DNA of 24,373 bases from positions 1 through 24,373 of the forward strand of contig CABUZI010000013.1 in the NCBI GenBank assembly GCA_902496005.1, in the 5' to 3' direction. Each line of letters opens with the position of its first letter. Positions within the stretch are counted from its first letter, which is position 1. The stretch comes from an uncultured Collinsella sp. (GTDB lineage Bacteria > Actinomycetota > Coriobacteriia > Coriobacteriales > Coriobacteriaceae). The translations under genes were made by a program, and so were the position numbers. Below, piece after piece: positions 15,551 to 22,619 of this stretch. Under the pieces are notes generated by a model that saw only the letters and a list, made by a program, of their open reading frames with translations, was not told the origin of the DNA and searched no databases.

Positions 15551-16030
15551 ATGGCCAAATCCATTCAACATAACGTGGCCTACGTTGCCTGCGGAAGTGG
15601 TTGTGCCTCCGCAGGCGGCGACGCCCGCTGCAGCGAAGGCTGCATTGGCTGTGGCGCCTGCGTCACGGCCTGCCCCCACGGCGCCATTGCGCTGGTCGAT
15701 GGCATCGCCCGCGTGGACCGTTCCAAGTGCACGGGCTGCGGCCTGTGCGGCATGGCGTGCCCGCAGCGCGTGATTGCCTTCGTTCCCGGCTACCAGAACA
15801 TTCTGGTGCGTTGCAACAACACCGACAAAGGTGCCATTGCGCGCAAGATCTGCGACACGAGCTGCATCGGTTGCGGCATGTGCGCCAAAAAGTGCCCTGC
15901 CGGCGCTATCCGCATCGAGGACAACTGCGCCCATATCGACGGTGCGGATTGCCTGTCGTGCGGCATGTGCGCCGTCGTCTGCCCGCATGGCGCCATCCAC
16001 GACCGCACCGGCATCGCCGCTGGCGTGTAG
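15551..16030 (+). CDS. RnfB-like 4Fe-4S polyferredoxin
   Basis: This 159-aa soluble electron carrier has four 4Fe-4S motifs: C31/C34/C37/C41, C60/C63/C66/C70, C105/C108/C111/C115 and C134/C137/C140/C144. Extra cysteines are at 14, 18, 27, 88, 101 and 126. The opening IQHNVAYVACGSGC and the cluster order closely resemble the C-terminal half of RnfB, but the RnfB membrane helix and the N-terminal cluster domain are absent. No other rnf gene is in the window, so it is probably a dedicated electron link between YgfK and the molybdenum hydroxylase (inference; E. coli encodes a ferredoxin, YgfS, in its comparable locus). The ATG at 15551 has only a weak GGCGAG ribosome site, consistent with coupling to ygfK. 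xdh begins 12 nt downstream. Confidence 0.93.
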   Translation: MAKSIQHNVAYVACGSGCASAGGDARCSEGCIGCGACVTACPHGAIALVDGIARVDRSKCTGCGLCGMACPQRVIAFVPGYQNILVRCNNTDKGAIARKICDTSCIGCGMCAKKCPAGAIRIEDNCAHIDGADCLSCGMCAVVCPHGAIHDRTGIAAGV

Positions 16031-16042
16031 AAGGGAATCACC

Positions 16043-18820
16043 ATGGCACAGGAATTCACTTTTACCGTTAACGGTGTCGAGCGCACAACGACGGAGAATA
16101 AACCGCTGCTGCGCTACCTGCGCGACGACCTGCACATTCACTCCGCCAAGGATGGCTGCTCCGAGGGCGCCTGCGGTACCTGCACCATCCATGTGGACGG
16201 TGCGGCTGTGAAGGCGTGCGTTCTGACCACTGCTCTTGCCGCCGGTCGCAACATCGTGACTGTTGAGGGCCTGCCCCAGGACGTGCGCGAGGCCTTTGTG
16301 TACGCCTTTGGCGCCGTGGGCGCCGTGCAGTGCGGTTTTTGCATCCCCGGCATGGTCATGGCGGGTGCAGCGCTCATCGCCGAGGACCCCGAGCCCACCG
16401 AGGAGCAGATCAAGTACGCCATTCGCGGTAACGTCTGCCGCTGCACCGGCTACAAAAAGATTATCGAGGGTATCTCGCTGGCCGCTGCGGTGCTCCGCGG
16501 CGAAAAGCAGATCGACGAGGATCTGGAGCGCGGCGATGACTACGGCGTGGGCAAGCGCGCCTTCCGTATCGACGTGCGCAAGAAGGTGCTCGGCGAGGGC
16601 AAGTATCCCGACGACATCGACGAGCTCGATCAGCCGGGCCTGACCTATGCCAGCGCCGCGCGCTCCAAGTATCCGCGCGCCCGTGTGCTCTCCATCGACA
16701 CCTCCAAAGCCGAGGCCCTGCCCGGCGTGGTGGGCATCCTGCGCGCCGAGGACGTGCCGGTCAACCAGGTCGGCCACCTTATCCAGGACTGGGACGTCAT
16801 GATCGCGGCGGGCGATATCACCCGCTGCGTGGGCGATGCCATCGTGCTGGTGGTCGCCGAGGACGAGGCGACGCTCGAGAAGGCCAAGAAGCTCGTAAAG
16901 ATCGATTACGAGCCGCTGGAGCCCGTGCGTAACATTGTCGAGGCCAGGGCTGCCGACGCCCCGCGCCTGCACGACAGCTTCTTTGCCTTTGGCAACACAG
17001 TGGAGCTCAAGGACAACGTGTGTCAGAGCCGTCACGTGACGCGCGGCGACGCCGCCAAGGCGCTGACGGAGAGCGCGTTTACCGTGACGCAGCGCTTTAC
17101 CACGCCCTTTACCGAGCATGCCTTCTTGGAGCCCGAGTGCGCCGTGGCATTTCCGTACAAGAACGGCGTCAAGGTGCAGTCGACCGACCAGGGTGCCTAC
17201 GACACGCGCAAAGAGTGTGCCCACATGTTTGGCTGGGACAACGAGCCCGAGCGCGTGGTCGTCGAGACCATGCTCGTGGGCGGCGGCTTTGGCGGTAAGG
17301 AGGACGTTTCGATCCAGCACCTGGCCGCGCTCGCCGCATATAAGTTCCAGCGTCCTGTGAAGTGCAAGCTCACGCGCGCCGAGTCGCTTGCATTCCATCC
17401 CAAGCGCCACGCCATGGACGGTACCTTTACACTGGGTTGCGACGTCGAGGGCAACTTTACCGGTCTGGATTGCGAGATCAATTTTGATACCGGCGCCTAC
17501 GCGTCGCTGTGCGGCCCGGTGCTCGAGCGCGCCTGCACGCATGCCGTCGGCCCCTACAAGTACCAGAACACCGACATTCGCGGTTTTGGCTACTACACCA
17601 ACAACCCGCCCGCCGGTGCGTACCGAGGCTTTGGCGTTTGCCAGTCCGAGTTTGCGCTCGAGAGCCTGATCGACCTGCTGGCCGAGAAGGTCGGCCTGGA
17701 TCCGTGGGAGATTCGTTACAGAAACGCCATCGAGCCGGGTGAGGTTCTGCCCAACGGCCAGATTGCCGACTGCTCCACGGCGCTTAAGGAGACGCTGCTC
17801 GAGGTCAAGGATGCCTACTATGCGCATCCCGGCCACGCCGGCATTGCCTGCGCTATGAAGAACGCTGGCGTGGGCGTTGGCCTGCCCGACGCCGGCCGCT
17901 GCAAGATTCGCGTCGAGGATGGCCGCGCCGTGGTCTACGCCGCTACGTCCGACATCGGCCAGGGCTGCAACACGGTCTTTTTGCAGGACGTTGCCGAGGC
18001 CTGCGGTCTGCCGCTGAGCTGCATTGCCAATGGCGAGTGCTCCACCGAGAACGCTCCCGACTCCGGCACCACGTCTGGCTCGCGTCAGACGGTCGTGACT
18101 GGCGAGGCCGTGCGCGGCGCCGCCTTCCTGCTGCGCGACGCCATGCTTGACATCGAGGCCGGCAAGCCCGCGCCCGATGCTCCCGTGAGTGCGCATGGTG
18201 ATGGCGTCAAGATCGAGTACGACGACGGTCGCGCCTATCAGCTGCGCACGCAGGAACTCGTCGCCGGCCAGGGTATGTATCCTCAAGATCCCGCGGCTGC
18301 TATCAAGGCACTCGAGGGATGCGAGTTTGGCTACGTGTACCTGGAGCCGACCGACAAGCTGGGTGCGGATGTTCCCAACCCCAAGAGTCACATCTGCTAC
18401 GGCTTTGCCACGCATGTGGTCATTTTGGACGACGACGGCCGCGTGAGCGAGGTCTATGCCGCGCACGATTCCGGCAAGGTGGTCAATCCCATCTCCATCC
18501 AGGGTCAGATCGAAGGCGGCGTGCTCATGGGTATGGGCTATGCGCTTACCGAGGATTGGCCGCTCAAGGACTGCGTGCCCCAGGCGAGGTACGGCACGCT
18601 CGGGCTGTTCCGCGCGCCCGAGATTCCGGATATCCACGCCATCTACGTGGAGAAGGACGAACTGTTGCCCGTGGCATACGGCGGCAAGGGCATCGGCGAG
18701 ATCGCAACGATCCCCACGGCGCCCGCCGTGCAGAACGCCTATCGCGCGTTTGACGGCAAGCTGCGTCCGGATCTGCCCATGGCGGATACGCCGTACAGCC
18801 GCGCCCGTCACCGCGGGTAG
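16043..18820 (+). CDS. Molybdenum hydroxylase, fused 2Fe-2S and molybdopterin domains (xanthine dehydrogenase family, XdhD-like)
   Basis: This 925-aa protein joins the small Fe-S subunit and the large Mo subunit of a xanthine-dehydrogenase-type enzyme. Residues 1-85 are a plant-type 2Fe-2S domain (Cys39, Cys44, Cys47, Cys59). About 86-165 is the second 2Fe-2S domain (Cys97, Cys100, and CRC at 132-134). The molybdopterin region follows, with GGGFGGKED near 412, PPAGAYRGFGVCQSEFALE near 522, and the catalytic glutamate in GKGIGEIATIPTAPAVQNA near 883. Fusion of this kind and the YgfK/SsnA neighbourhood match E. coli XdhD and the Se-dependent xanthine dehydrogenases. The FAD subunit (XdhB-type) is absent from the window, so electrons probably pass to the adjacent ferredoxin or YgfK. 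The ATG at 16043 has AAGGGAATC upstream. It is the last gene before a terminator. The direction of reaction in vivo (urate to xanthine or the reverse) cannot be read from sequence. Confidence 0.94.
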   Translation: MAQEFTFTVNGVERTTTENKPLLRYLRDDLHIHSAKDGCSEGACGTCTIHVDGAAVKACVLTTALAAGRNIVTVEGLPQDVREAFVYAFGAVGAVQCGFCIPGMVMAGAALIAEDPEPTEEQIKYAIRGNVCRCTGYKKIIEGISLAAAVLRGEKQIDEDLERGDDYGVGKRAFRIDVRKKVLGEGKYPDDIDELDQPGLTYASAARSKYPRARVLSIDTSKAEALPGVVGILRAEDVPVNQVGHLIQDWDVMIAAGDITRCVGDAIVLVVAEDEATLEKAKKLVKIDYEPLEPVRNIVEARAADAPRLHDSFFAFGNTVELKDNVCQSRHVTRGDAAKALTESAFTVTQRFTTPFTEHAFLEPECAVAFPYKNGVKVQSTDQGAYDTRKECAHMFGWDNEPERVVVETMLVGGGFGGKEDVSIQHLAALAAYKFQRPVKCKLTRAESLAFHPKRHAMDGTFTLGCDVEGNFTGLDCEINFDTGAYASLCGPVLERACTHAVGPYKYQNTDIRGFGYYTNNPPAGAYRGFGVCQSEFALESLIDLLAEKVGLDPWEIRYRNAIEPGEVLPNGQIADCSTALKETLLEVKDAYYAHPGHAGIACAMKNAGVGVGLPDAGRCKIRVEDGRAVVYAATSDIGQGCNTVFLQDVAEACGLPLSCIANGECSTENAPDSGTTSGSRQTVVTGEAVRGAAFLLRDAMLDIEAGKPAPDAPVSAHGDGVKIEYDDGRAYQLRTQELVAGQGMYPQDPAAAIKALEGCEFGYVYLEPTDKLGADVPNPKSHICYGFATHVVILDDDGRVSEVYAAHDSGKVVNPISIQGQIEGGVLMGMGYALTEDWPLKDCVPQARYGTLGLFRAPEIPDIHAIYVEKDELLPVAYGGKGIGEIATIPTAPAVQNAYRAFDGKLRPDLPMADTPYSRARHRG

Positions 18821-18886
18821 GGTAGGGCGCGGACAGTCATTGCTGATGGGCTGTTCGCGCTGAGCATCAACTACATACGCTGCGCC

Positions 18887-18921
18887 TTTGGCCCCAGCTC
18901 CATCGAGAGCCGGGGCCTTTT
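18887..18921 (+). terminator. Intrinsic terminator after the purine operon
   Basis: Arms 18890-18900 and 18907-18917 pair over 11 bp with one A-C mismatch (GGCCCC-A-GCTC with GAGC-C-GGGGCC) around a 6-nt loop, followed by TTTTG. It lies 70 bp after the xdh stop codon. Confidence 0.85.
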
Positions 18922-18935
18922 GTTTGGAGCGCCTC

Positions 18936-19265
18936 CGCATGCGGAAGCTGCGTCCCGGAATCCAGCCTCGGAACGGGATGAACTTTCCCAACGGGGCCGC
19001 ATGCGGAAGCTGTGTCCCGGAATCATGCCTCAGAATGGGATGTGTTTTCCGCTGGCCGGCCGTTTGGAAAGTGCATCCCAGTTTGAGCGTTTATTCTGGG
19101 ATGCGGTTTCCGCTGAAGGACTCAACCGGAAAGCACGACCCGTTCCGAGACCTGATTCCGGGACACGCTTTCCGCTAGGCCCGCCATCCGGAAAGCGCAT
19201 CCCGTTTTGAGTGTCCAGGCTGGGACGCGCTTTCCGTTGGCGTGGCCGTTGGGAAAACGCGGCCC
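18936..19265. repeat. Palindromic-unit array A (62-bp period, five units plus a half unit)
   Basis: Left motifs of the form GGGAYNNNNTTTCCG start at 18975, 19037, 19098, 19160 and 19222. Inverted partners (CGGAANNNNNRTCCC form) start at 19004, 19065, 19127, 19189 and 19250. The period is 61-62 bp; left-to-right spacing is 28-29 bp and right-to-left 33 bp. A lone right half (CGGAAGCTGCGTCCC) precedes at about 18941. Ends of each motif are conserved while the middle and loops vary. It occupies the 3'-3' junction between the xdh operon and the minus-strand AbiEi-like gene. It resembles BIME/REP clusters in layout. No function is known to me. Confidence 0.95.
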
Positions 19266-19308
19266 AGATAGGGGGGATGCGATTCGGCGATGCGTGGCCT
19301 AGCAGCTC

Positions 19309-20307
19309 CTACAGGTCCACCTCGTTGAGCCATGTCGGTAGAGCGGTCTGCCGGATGCCTGCCGTCTGCAGCTTTTTAGCGAGCATTCCTGCCGAGCGGA
19401 CCTCGTTCATGGTAAAGCGCAGCAGAGGGTGGCCGTAGAGCGATAGGTGCGCCTCGCGCTGTCGTTCGGCAACGAGCGCCTCGGCGGTGGTGCGTCCGGC
19501 CAGCATGGTCTGGTCGGTATATTTGACAAGCCCGTCGAGCTCGCCCAGCGTGAGTTCCCGTGCCTGGCGCTCCCAGGCAAAGTCCGTTCGTATGGGCTTG
19601 GCCGAATCGAAGGGGTCCGTCAGCTCGTATTGAAGCCAGTCGGGCGCAAAGCCCGTCTCGATCATGACGGCTCGGGCGTCCGATTCCCCGCCGCTTTCGG
19701 CGCGGGCGTCGGCATATTGAAGCGTTGTGAGGGCGGTGCGAATCGCGCGACCATTGCGGGCAGTCGCTCGTTGCTCAACGGCCTCCATCAGCTGTTCCGG
19801 CGCAAGGCCGAGCTTTGAGATCGCCGAATCGGCAATGGGCATGCCGTCGGCAAAACCAGTTTGCAGCAGGCAATCTGTGGCCGTTTGGATGGGCGGCGTT
19901 ACCGATATGCCGGCTCTGCGTATTGCTCCGGCCGGCTTAATCTGGTGTCGCTGAATATGTGCGCCCGGACGAGCCGACGGCTTTGTCGAGCTGCAAACAT
20001 GCACGACGTTCAGGTGTCGCCACGAGACCTCGAGCCCCAGCAGGCAAGCTGCCGAAAACGAGCAGAACGTCCAATCGGGATGGATGATCGCAAGGGCGCG
20101 GATAATCTCGCAATGGCGTTGCGCTCGGTTGAGTTCATCCCAGCGCGTTTTTCGCGCAAACAACCCCGGCATGGGCGAGACAACCGTGCCGCCGGTGCGC
20201 CGAAGGAGCGCTTTTCGGATCGCCGTGCTCGGGGGAATCAGACAGCGCCCCTCTTGTTCGGCTTGAGTGAGCAGTTGGTCGATGAGCTGGTCATTGCAAT
20301 GGGTCAT
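19309..20307 (-). CDS. Solo AbiEi-antitoxin-like protein with C-terminal DUF559/PD-(D/E)XK-like domain
   Basis: This 332-aa protein follows the layout common in Actinobacteria. It has an N-terminal AbiEi-like region (GLFARKTRWDELNRAQRH near 48-65, then CSFSAACLLGLEVSW and a VVHVCSS block). Its C-terminal part resembles a small endonuclease fold: Glu-containing ESGGESDAR, DFAWERQ, and ELDGLVKYTDQ, where the acidic residues and Lys would be the PD-(D/E)XK set. The ATG at 20307 follows AAGGAGG by 9 nt. No AbiEii nucleotidyltransferase toxin lies beside it, so it is not a complete AbiE pair; its role is unknown. It lies between two arrays of the same palindromic repeat, and two tandem copies of an 11-bp word lie just upstream, where AbiEi proteins usually bind for autoregulation. 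Confidence 0.8.
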   Translation of the reverse strand: MTHCNDQLIDQLLTQAEQEGRCLIPPSTAIRKALLRRTGGTVVSPMPGLFARKTRWDELNRAQRHCEIIRALAIIHPDWTFCSFSAACLLGLEVSWRHLNVVHVCSSTKPSARPGAHIQRHQIKPAGAIRRAGISVTPPIQTATDCLLQTGFADGMPIADSAISKLGLAPEQLMEAVEQRATARNGRAIRTALTTLQYADARAESGGESDARAVMIETGFAPDWLQYELTDPFDSAKPIRTDFAWERQARELTLGELDGLVKYTDQTMLAGRTTAEALVAERQREAHLSLYGHPLLRFTMNEVRSAGMLAKKLQTAGIRQTALPTWLNEVDL

Positions 20308-20361
20308 GAGCTACCGCCTCCTTTTGGGTAGCAAAAACGTATCAGCTGGAACTTGCCGCTC

Positions 20362-20384
20362 AGCTGACCAAAAGCTGACCAAAA
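20362..20384 (-). promoter_or_regulatory. Tandem 11-bp repeats upstream of the AbiEi-like gene
   Basis: AGCTGACCAAA occurs at 20362-20372 and again at 20373-20383, then a degraded ATCTAACC. On the gene's own strand this reads TTTGGTCAGCT twice. It lies 55-77 bp upstream of the start codon, a likely operator or promoter zone. Confidence 0.5.
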
Positions 20385-20600
20385 TCTAACCATGCAGGTA
20401 GATGACATGCTTTTGACGACATATTTCTTGTTTGAATCGGTGGGCGGTAATCGGCGACCGTGAACGGTAGCTGGATATGAAGTCTTGGTAAGTTTCGGGA
20501 CGTGTACTTTTTGAAAAAGAGCATTCTATCTGCTGTTTTGTGTTTCTGGATCGCATATTTGAAGGCATGTGATAAGGGCGGAGGATCGTCGTCTTGTACC
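20385..20600. other. AT-richer spacer without a gene
   Basis: This stretch between the AbiEi-like gene's upstream repeats and array B is less GC-rich than its surroundings. Short frames here lack ribosome sites. I see no terminator, RNA gene or mobile-element end. Confidence 0.5.
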
Positions 20601-20601
20601 T

Positions 20602-20989
20602 GAGGAAACCGTGACCCGGAATTGCCGCTCGGAACGGGACGCGCTTTCCGGAACAGCCCTCAAGCGGAAACTGTGTCCCAGATTTCGGCCCCAGAGTGGG
20701 ATACCGTTTCCGGATCGGGCCTCAAGCGGAAATTGCATCTCGGAACGAGCCCTCAGAGCGGGATGAACTTTCCCAACGGGGCCGCATGCGGAAGCTGTGT
20801 CCCGGAATGAGCGCTCGGAATGGGATGCATTTTCCGGTAGAAGCTTCAGCGGAAAGTGCATCCCAGAATTCAGGCTCAGAACGGGACACGCTTTCCGGAT
20901 GGCATGTTTGGCGGAAACTACGGCCCAGTTTTTGGCTCCAGAACGGGATACATTTTCCGGAACGGTCCACGTGCGGCGGTGTATCGCCC
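20602..20989. repeat. Palindromic-unit array B (62-bp period, six units plus a half unit)
   Basis: This is the same family as array A. Left motifs start at 20636, 20698, 20760, 20822, 20883 and 20945; right partners start at 20665, 20727, 20789, 20850, 20912 and 20974. A lone right half is at about 20602-20616. The best-preserved unit (20822-20864) has GGGATGCATTTTCCG facing CGGAAAGTGCATCCC, 14 of 15 complementary. The unit at 20759-20808 shares 50 identical bases with array A at 18974-19023. It lies between the divergently placed AbiEi-like gene and the ATPase gene. The last unit is followed by CCCCTTTTCG and may also act as a weak terminator. Confidence 0.95.
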
Positions 20990-21004
20990 CTTTTCGTGCG
21001 CCGC

Positions 21005-21066
21005 TTGTCGAATTACGTTATAGCTAGCTATATTATAGGAAGGTATAATATGGCTAGCTATAACGT
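21005..21066 (+). promoter_or_regulatory. Promoter region with a 23-bp near-perfect dyad before the ATPase gene
   Basis: Arms 21015-21037 and 21044-21066 are reverse complements at 22 of 23 positions, around GGAAGG. Each arm contains TAGCTAGCTA-type sequence (one copy has TGGCTAGCTA). A promoter TTGTCG (21005-21010), 18 bp, TATATT (21029-21034) fits on +, and TATAAT also appears on each strand at the dyad centre. It ends 17 bp before the start codon, so it could be an operator, and if transcribed a hairpin close to the ribosome site. Confidence 0.65.
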
Positions 21067-21083
21067 GAAGGAAGGATGGCCCT

Positions 21084-22475
21084 ATGTTTATCGGAAGAAC
21101 AGCGGAAATGTCCGAGCTCAATCGACTGTATGGCACGGGCTCCTTTGAAATGCCTGTGATTTACGGCCGCCGTCGTGTGGGTAAAACGCGCCTTATCACA
21201 GAGTTCATCCAAGGCAAGAAGGCTATTTACTTTCAAGCTCGTCGTACCAATGCGGAGGCAAACCTGCACGGCTTTAGCCAGGCGATACTTGCAGGCTCGG
21301 TTGGTGCTGCAGGCGTGTCGTTTCGTAGTTTTGACGAAGCGTTCGATGCATTGGCCACCATGGCTCGAACGGAGCGTTTGATTGTCGTGATTGACGAGTA
21401 TCCCTATCTCGCCCAATCGAATCCCGAAATCAGCTCGTTGCTGCAAGGCAAGATCGACCACTTGTACAAAGAGACCAAGCTCATGCTTATCCTGTGCGGG
21501 TCGTCGCTTTCGTTTATGGAGGAACAGGTGTTGGGCTACGAGAGCCCACTATACGGTAGGCGTACGGCCCAGTTTAAGATCATGCCGCTCGATTTTACGA
21601 CGACCCTCGGCCTGTGGCAGAGCATGAGTCGCGAAGATGCTGCAGTTTGCTATGGCATGACGGGCGGCATTCCTGCATATATCGAGAAAGTCGATCCTAC
21701 CGTATCGCTCGAGGACAACATCAAACGTCTTTTTCTTACTCCTACGGGCCATCTCTTTGAGGAGCCGAGTAACCTGCTATTGCAAGAGTGCCGCAATCCC
21801 GAGCAATATGATGCGATCGTGCAAGCAATTGCCCAGGGGCGCTCGAAGATCTCAGAGATTGCGAGCTCTATGGGAATCCCTGCGAGCAACGTAAAGAGCT
21901 ATGTGGATAAGCTGGCGTCGCTTGGGATTGTCGAGCGCGAGCTGCCCCTAAACGAGACGAGCAATAAGCGAGCCGTGTATCTGCTGAGCGACCAGATGTT
22001 TAGGTTCTGGTACAAGTTTGTGCCGCAGAACATTGGGCTGATTCAAAACGATATGGCCGAGATGGCGTATAGGCGCATTGAGCCGCACGTATCGGATTAC
22101 ATGGGTACGGTCTTTGAGCTTATATGCAGACAATACGTGTACGAACTCGCACGCGCGGGCGAACTTGGTGTGGTGCCGGCAACAGTTGGCCGTTGGTGGG
22201 GAACGGACAATCGGACGCGTACGCAGGAAGAGATCGATTTGATTGTCGACGACGGAGAGGGCGCGGCGCTCTTTGCGGAGTGCAAATGGCGTAACGAACC
22301 GGCAGGCGAGGATGTTCTGGAAAAGCTCGTGTACCGAAGCGAGCTCTTTAGGCGTCAGCATAAAAGCTACGTGATCTTCTCGAAGCGTGGCTTTACGCAA
22401 GGATGTCAGGAAGCTGCGGCGAGCAGGGGAGATACCAAGCTGATTTCGTTTGCCGAGATGTGCGAGCGGAGATAA
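21084..22475 (+). CDS. AAA-type ATPase with C-terminal DUF234 nuclease-like domain
   Basis: This 463-aa protein is of the archaeal-type ATPase/DUF234 family found widely in gut bacteria. The N-terminal MFIGRTAEMSELNRLY leads to Walker A GRRRVGKT (28-35), Walker B LIVVIDEYPYL with Asp104-Glu105, and a sensor-like LMLILCGSSLSFM near 135. A winged-helix region (SKISEIASSMGIPASNVKSY, near 255) follows. The C-terminal DUF234 part contains EEIDLIV near 382 and AECKW near 397, arranged like a PD-(D/E)XK nuclease core. The ATG at 21084 has AAGGAAGG upstream. The cellular role of the family is not established; defence or mobile-element links are often suspected. A decayed relative of a similar ATPase class lies just downstream. 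Codon usage appears less GC-biased than in the purine genes, which may point to separate acquisition. Confidence 0.88.
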   Translation: MFIGRTAEMSELNRLYGTGSFEMPVIYGRRRVGKTRLITEFIQGKKAIYFQARRTNAEANLHGFSQAILAGSVGAAGVSFRSFDEAFDALATMARTERLIVVIDEYPYLAQSNPEISSLLQGKIDHLYKETKLMLILCGSSLSFMEEQVLGYESPLYGRRTAQFKIMPLDFTTTLGLWQSMSREDAAVCYGMTGGIPAYIEKVDPTVSLEDNIKRLFLTPTGHLFEEPSNLLLQECRNPEQYDAIVQAIAQGRSKISEIASSMGIPASNVKSYVDKLASLGIVERELPLNETSNKRAVYLLSDQMFRFWYKFVPQNIGLIQNDMAEMAYRRIEPHVSDYMGTVFELICRQYVYELARAGELGVVPATVGRWWGTDNRTRTQEEIDLIVDDGEGAALFAECKWRNEPAGEDVLEKLVYRSELFRRQHKSYVIFSKRGFTQGCQEAAASRGDTKLISFAEMCERR

Positions 22476-22527
22476 CCAAGCGCGCTCTGATGTGATTGCT
22501 CGGAATGGGTCGCGCTAAGGATGCCAA

Positions 22528-22600
22528 GCGTAAAACCTACAATGAAAATGGCGTAAAAACTACATTGAGAACGGCGTAAAAACAGCATTGAGAATGGCGT
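22528..22600. repeat. 23-bp tandem direct repeat, three copies plus partial
   Basis: Units begin with GCGTAAAA at 22528, 22551 and 22574, and a partial GCGTAA begins at 22597. Each unit ends in AATG or AACG after a CATTGAGA-like or CAATGAAA-like core. The period is exactly 23 bp with a few substitutions. It lies between the intact ATPase and the decayed one. Confidence 0.85.
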
Positions 22601-22619
22601 AATTTCGTATATCGCATGA

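Noticed and set aside
15515..18991. A very long open frame (over 1100 codons) on the minus strand opposite the ferredoxin and xdh genes.
   Set aside because: It is the antisense shadow of GC-biased coding sequence; the plus-strand proteins have clear family motifs along the whole stretch and the antisense product has none.
18936..20989. CRISPR-like interpretation of the 62-bp arrays, and small genes predicted inside them.
   Set aside because: Units are diverged palindromes without unique spacers; the open frames inside simply translate the repeat and lack ribosome sites.
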